From Kiritimatiellota bacterium (lineage in GTDB: Bacteria; Verrucomicrobiota; Kiritimatiellia; JAAZAB01): a DNA stretch of 8,652 nucleotides. The notes under the pieces are model-generated. The model worked only from the letters and a program-made list of their open reading frames with translations. It did not search any database and was not told the DNA's origin. The position numbers and the translations under genes were made by a program. The stretch is from contig VSJD01000183.1 in NCBI GenBank assembly GCA_008636095.1, forward strand, positions 1 through 8,652, in the 5' to 3' direction. Of the stretch, positions 5,584-8,652 are shown piece by piece (the stretch's first letter is position 1; each line of letters begins with the position of its first letter).

Positions 5584-7464
5584 ATGCGTAATCGGTATTT
5601 ATTTTTATTAGACATCGTGCTTCTGGCGGTGACTCCAACCCTCGCACTGGTCATGCGGGTGGACAGCGCGGGCTGGGTCGCCAATTACGCGCCGGCCCTG
5701 ATTCAATTCACGATCCTGGCGCTCATCATCAAGCTGGTGATCTTTTTGTTGTTTGGCCTTTATCGCCGCTACTGGCGCTATGCCAGCGTGGATGAGCTGG
5801 TCAGCATCATCCTGGCCGTCGGTAGTGCCACCCTGATTATCGCTGGAGTGTTTTTCGGCGCCGGTATCCTGGGGCTGGACAACGCGCGCAGCCTTCCCCG
5901 CTCGTTGCCGTTTATTGACGGGCTGTTGACGCTGGTCGTGGTCGGCGGATCGCGCTTCAGCGTGCGGATCGCGGCCCACAAACGCCGGCGTAACGAGTGC
6001 AAAAACAACAGTAAGGCCGTCCTGATTGTGGGCGCCGGTGATGCCGGCGCCGCGATTGCCCGCGAAATACTCTCCAGCCGCCATATTAACATAGATCCGG
6101 TCGGTTTCGTGGATGATGATCCGGATAAGCAGAAGAAATCCATTCACGGGCTTCCGGTCCTGGGCACGCGCAAGGATATTCCCCGGCTGGTAAAGCAATA
6201 TGACGTTGAGGAAGTGGTGATCGCCATTCCCACAGCGAGCGGCCACGTGATTCGTGAAATCAGGACCCTGTGTGAGGCCGCCGGCGTGCCGTCGCGGACC
6301 ATGCCGGGCATGTATGAGATCCTGTCAGGCCAGATCAGTGTCAGCCAGTTGCGTAACGTGGATATTGAAGACCTTCTGCGCCGGGAGCCGATTAGCATCA
6401 ATGCCCAGGATGTTGAGAAAATGCTCTCCGGTAAGTGCGTACTGGTCACAGGCGCCGGCGGCTCGATCGGGTCGGAACTGTGCCGTCAAATGGCGCGCTG
6501 GTCGCCGGGTCATCTTATTCTTTTGGGTCATGGTGAAAACAGTGTCTTCCTGATCGAGCAGGAACTGCGCCATCGCTGGCCGAAACTGTCCCTGGGCGTG
6601 GTGGTGGCCGATATCCGCGACTTCCCGCGGCTGACGGCCATATTCGCGCAGACCAAACCCCAGGTCGTCTTCCACGCCGCCGCGCACAAACATGTGCCCA
6701 TGATGGAAGCGAATTGCGAAGACGCCATCAGCAACAATATCGGCGGCACGCGGGCACTGGTTCAACTGGCGGAGCGGTTTGGCGTCGAGCGGTTTGTGCT
6801 GATTTCCTCCGATAAGGCTGTAAATCCGACCAACGTGATGGGCGTGACTAAGCGCGTGTCGGAAAAAATCGTGCAGGCCGTGGCGCAACGAACTGGCCGC
6901 CCGTATGTTGCCGTGCGGTTTGGCAATGTATTGGGTAGTCGGGGCAGTGTGGTGCCGACCTTCCGGGAGCAGATTGCGCGGGGCGGTCCGGTGACCGTGA
7001 CGCATCCTGAGGTGACACGCTATTTCATGACCATTCCCGAGGCGGTCCAGCTGGTGCTCCAGGCGGCGACTTTGGCAGGCACGGAATGCCAAACCGGCGT
7101 ATTTGTGCTGGATATGGGCAAGCCGATTAAAATCGTAGACTTGGCCCGGGATCTGATTGAACTCTCCGGCAAAGAGGTTGGGCGTGATATTGAAATCGTG
7201 TTCACCGGCCTGCGGCCGGGTGAAAAACTGTTTGAAGAACTCTTCCGGGATGGCGAGGATTACCGGCGAACGCGCCATGCGAAGATATTCGTGGCCCATG
7301 GAGAACCCTCCGGCGCCGGTTCGCCAGCACCAGGCGGCAATGCCGATGAAGTCGATCTCAACCGATTGGTCGATCAGCTCCTGCAAACAGCAGAAAAGGG
7401 TCAGCCGCAGGAAATCCGGCGGCTGTTGAAAGAGATCGTGCCCAATTACAGACCTCCCGCTTAA
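5584..7464 (+). CDS. Membrane-bound nucleotide-sugar 4,6-dehydratase (CapD/WbpM/PglF type)
   Basis: The 626-residue protein is of full family length. Residues 5-125 form about four membrane spans. A first Rossmann-type CoA-binding-like domain begins at VLIVGAGDAGAAIAREIL (146-163). The catalytic extended-SDR domain begins at VLVTGAGGSIGSELCRQ (286-302), the NAD(P)-binding glycine motif. It holds AAAHKHVPMME (365-375) and SSDKAVNPTNVMGVTKR (408-424). The usual SDR tyrosine is replaced by Met419, giving the Ser-Met-Lys arrangement (S409, M419, K423) known from WbpM. VRFGNVLGSRGSVVPTF (444-460) and TGLRPGEKLFEEL (541-553) are further family marks. These enzymes convert UDP-GlcNAc to the 4-keto-6-deoxy sugar on the cytoplasmic face of the membrane, feeding rare amino sugars such as bacillosamine, QuiNAc or FucNAc. 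The product is probably used by the transferase at 3446-4519. There is no strong ribosome-binding site; the start is chosen because MRNRYLFLLDIVLL is typical. Confidence 0.95.
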   Translation: MRNRYLFLLDIVLLAVTPTLALVMRVDSAGWVANYAPALIQFTILALIIKLVIFLLFGLYRRYWRYASVDELVSIILAVGSATLIIAGVFFGAGILGLDNARSLPRSLPFIDGLLTLVVVGGSRFSVRIAAHKRRRNECKNNSKAVLIVGAGDAGAAIAREILSSRHINIDPVGFVDDDPDKQKKSIHGLPVLGTRKDIPRLVKQYDVEEVVIAIPTASGHVIREIRTLCEAAGVPSRTMPGMYEILSGQISVSQLRNVDIEDLLRREPISINAQDVEKMLSGKCVLVTGAGGSIGSELCRQMARWSPGHLILLGHGENSVFLIEQELRHRWPKLSLGVVVADIRDFPRLTAIFAQTKPQVVFHAAAHKHVPMMEANCEDAISNNIGGTRALVQLAERFGVERFVLISSDKAVNPTNVMGVTKRVSEKIVQAVAQRTGRPYVAVRFGNVLGSRGSVVPTFREQIARGGPVTVTHPEVTRYFMTIPEAVQLVLQAATLAGTECQTGVFVLDMGKPIKIVDLARDLIELSGKEVGRDIEIVFTGLRPGEKLFEELFRDGEDYRRTRHAKIFVAHGEPSGAGSPAPGGNADEVDLNRLVDQLLQTAEKGQPQEIRRLLKEIVPNYRPPA

Positions 7465-7501
7465 AGACAAGTTTATCGTAATAGTTTAGCGGCTTTAAGC
7501 G
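7458..7501. other. Nine-base inverted repeat spanning the end of the 4,6-dehydratase gene
   Basis: CGCTTAAAG (7458-7466) and CTTTAAGCG (7493-7501) are perfect complements around a 26-base centre. The left arm contains the dehydratase stop codon. A smaller hairpin, GCGG (7489-7492) with CCGC (7505-7508), competes with it. No T-tract follows, so it is at most a weak terminator or processing site. It could also mark the left boundary of the inserted element. Confidence 0.4.
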
Positions 7502-7504
7502 AAA

Positions 7505-7540
7505 CCGCACCCAGCAAGGGGTCCGCACCCAGCAAGGGGT
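7505..7540. repeat. Perfect 18-base tandem duplication at the left end of the transposon
   Basis: CCGCACCCAGCAAGGGGT occurs at 7505-7522 and again, identically, at 7523-7540. Its last seven bases, AAGGGGT, are the outer end of the terminal inverted repeat. The outer copy is thus a partial second transposon end. Confidence 0.9.
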
Positions 7541-7555
7541 CAGTCCTGCGAATAA
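7534..7555 (+). repeat. Left terminal inverted repeat of the RAYT element
   Basis: It begins AAGGGGTCAGTCCT, then G, then CGAATAA. The only difference from the reverse complement of the right end is the central G (T on the other side). AGG and CCT inside it can form a short hairpin. Weaker similarity to the right end continues for about 13 bases inward. Confidence 0.85.
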
Positions 7556-7602
7556 CTAATAAGATTGCATAGTGAGGTGCAGAAGCATAAAGTACTAGGA
7601 AT

Positions 7603-8613
7603 ATGGCACGAGCACTCCGAGTTGAATATCCCGGCGCAATTTATCACGTGACGGTGCGTGGGAACGCACAACAAGATATCTTTCGTGACGATACTGACCA
7701 TCACCTTTTAAATACACGCTTGGCAAAGAGTACCCAGACGTATCAGGTACGGCTGTACCTGTTTTGTCAGATGGATAACCACTTTCATTTGGTGTTGGAA
7801 ACGCCCAACGGGAATTTGGGGCGCTTCATGCAGTCGGTATTGACCGGTTACACCGTGTGTTACAATCTACGGCATCGCTGCCATGGGCACCTAACGCAGG
7901 GGCGATACGGCGCGCGGCTGGTGGCTGGCAACGAGTATTTACTAAAATTGAGCCGATACGTGCACCTGAATCCCGTGAAAGTGAAGGATAAGATCACCCA
8001 GGTGTTACCGGAACGCATAAAGTATCTTGGGATATATAAGTGGAGCAGTTATCGTAGTTATATTGGGCTGGCGAAGCGTCTGGAATGGGTGGACTATGGA
8101 CCGATGTTGGCGCTGATGGGTGGGCATGACAAAGAACGGATGGAGCGCTATCGATATTTTATGGAGGCGGGGATAGCGGTGGATGACGAGGAATTCATTG
8201 CGGCGATGAATCGGTCTGCTCGGAGCATCGGCGAAGACGACTTTCGGGAGTGGGTGGACGAACGCCATGAGGAGTTACTTAAAGAGCGCAAGCATCCGGA
8301 GGATGTGACCTTGCGTCGTGAGATGGGTCGGTGCCCGGAGCCCGAAATTGTGTTGGCAGCGGTGGCATCGGCAGCGGGGACAACGGTGGAAGGATTGAAG
8401 GCTCGGCGACGGAACTGGATATGGAAGGGGATAGCTGCAAGGCTTCTAGTGACGCAGTCCGGCCTAACGCAGAGGGAATGTACTGGATGGCTTGGTGTGC
8501 GGGCTGGTTCGGTGATGGGATACCAGATCAAGCGGGCGGCAATCGTTTTAGAATCCGATGCGCGACTGGCCCGGAGAGTGACCCGTCTGGAATCGCAATT
8601 GAAAACGGGGTAA
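7603..8613 (+). CDS. REP-associated tyrosine transposase (RAYT, Y1/HUH family) with DnaA-like C-terminal domain
   Basis: The 336-residue protein starts at ATG 7603, with AGGA only two bases upstream. The typical opening MARALRVEYPGAIYHVTVRG supports this start. The N-terminal half is a Y1 transposase domain: the metal-binding HUH motif is H60-F61-H62 in MDNHFHLVLETP. The likely catalytic tyrosine is Y119 in SRYVHLNPVK, the RY-x3-NP motif of RAYTs. Such enzymes nick and rejoin single-stranded DNA at hairpin-marked ends. The middle (145-235) is a charged helical stretch including WSSYRSYIG (147-155). The C-terminal part (about 245-320) holds ARRRNWIWKGIAARLL and GLTQRECTGWLGVRAGSV, resembling the helix-turn-helix DNA-binding domain of DnaA found in long RAYTs. 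E. coli RAYT is about half this length. All key residues are present, so it is probably active. Confidence 0.93.
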   Translation: MARALRVEYPGAIYHVTVRGNAQQDIFRDDTDHHLLNTRLAKSTQTYQVRLYLFCQMDNHFHLVLETPNGNLGRFMQSVLTGYTVCYNLRHRCHGHLTQGRYGARLVAGNEYLLKLSRYVHLNPVKVKDKITQVLPERIKYLGIYKWSSYRSYIGLAKRLEWVDYGPMLALMGGHDKERMERYRYFMEAGIAVDDEEFIAAMNRSARSIGEDDFREWVDERHEELLKERKHPEDVTLRREMGRCPEPEIVLAAVASAAGTTVEGLKARRRNWIWKGIAARLLVTQSGLTQRECTGWLGVRAGSVMGYQIKRAAIVLESDARLARRVTRLESQLKTG

Positions 8614-8625
8614 TAATATTATTGC
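8614..8625. other. Short AT-rich palindrome just after the transposase stop
   Basis: AATAATATTATT, a perfect 12-base palindrome, lies directly after the first stop codon and just inside the right inverted repeat. It may be part of the end structure recognised by the transposase; it is too weak to call a terminator. Confidence 0.35.
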
Positions 8626-8647
8626 TTATTCGAAGGACTGACCCCTT
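8626..8647 (-). repeat. Right terminal inverted repeat of the RAYT element
   Basis: Read on the minus strand it begins AAGGGGTCAGTCCT, then T, then CGAATAA, matching the left end at 21 of 22 positions. AAGG (8633-8636) and CCTT (8644-8647) can pair as a small hairpin. The window ends five bases later, as expected if an assembly broke in a multi-copy repeat. Confidence 0.85.
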
Positions 8648-8652
8648 GAAAA

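Larger units (their letters stand above)
7534..8647 (+). mobile_element. RAYT-type (IS200/IS605-related) element with one transposase gene and inverted ends
   Basis: The only gene inside is the Y1 transposase at 7603-8613. The ends are 22-base inverted repeats with one mismatch (7534-7555 and 8626-8647). The element is about 1.1 kb. No target-site duplication is visible, as expected for single-strand HUH transposition, though only five bases lie beyond the right end. RAYTs are usually immobile-gene companions of REP palindromes, but a flanked arrangement like this suggests a mobile or recently mobile unit. It inserted after the 4,6-dehydratase and leaves that gene intact. Confidence 0.75.

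Noticed and set aside
6325..7470. 381-residue minus-strand open frame opposite the 4,6-dehydratase
   Set aside because: The plus strand carries the full, motif-rich dehydratase; the minus frame is a codon-bias shadow.

Overview
The window looks like an accessory, surface-polysaccharide-associated region of a bacterial chromosome, most likely from a Gram-negative or other diderm-type organism. Supporting this are a WecA/WbpL-type polyprenyl-phosphate sugar-1-phosphate transferase, a long membrane-bound CapD/WbpM/PglF-type nucleotide-sugar 4,6-dehydratase, a YdcF/ElyC-type (DUF218) envelope protein and a multi-membrane-span protein of possible glycosyltransferase type. The phylum cannot be fixed from the sequence. 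Weak Shine-Dalgarno signals and many TA modules would fit a PVC-group or candidate-phylum bacterium, but that is speculation.

Layout. Positions 1-941 (minus strand) hold most of a multi-span membrane protein. Its C-terminus runs off the left edge, its N-terminus appears split by a one-base frameshift in a homopolymer, and it carries a low-complexity hydrophilic linker with a three-unit 18-base tandem repeat. Divergently, on the plus strand, comes a DUF218/YdcF-family gene (1160-1762). Its best ribosome-binding site and ATG (1124) are separated from the rest of the gene by an in-frame TGA. Next is an AbiE-type (type IV) toxin-antitoxin pair: AbiEi (1859-2467) is intact, and AbiEii (2464-3347) overlaps it by ATGA but has a one-base frameshift near 2717. 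A strong stem-loop (3364-3392) separates this from the WecA/WbpL-type transferase (3446-4519). A spacer of about 300 bases with direct repeats, a good -35/-10 candidate and a dyad leads into a second two-gene module, an MNT nucleotidyltransferase plus a HEPN protein (4817-5510). Then comes the intact 4,6-dehydratase (5584-7464). The right end is a REP-associated tyrosine transposase (RAYT, Y1 HUH) gene (7603-8613), enclosed by near-perfect 22-base terminal inverted repeats (7534-7555 and 8626-8647). The window stops five bases beyond the right one.

How the genes work together. The 4,6-dehydratase would make the UDP-4-keto-6-deoxy precursor of a modified amino sugar. The WecA/WbpL-type enzyme would load such a sugar phosphate onto undecaprenyl phosphate to start a glycan. 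The DUF218 protein and the left-edge membrane protein plausibly act in the same envelope pathway. The two nucleotidyltransferase-based TA modules and the transposon look like insertions in a plastic polysaccharide locus.

I see no clearly new system. The points most worth a second look are three independent-looking disruptions in the left third, the regulatory-looking region before the MNT/HEPN pair, the HEPN protein without the RX4-6H motif, and the compact, nested-end RAYT element whose transposase has a DnaA-like C-terminal HTH.
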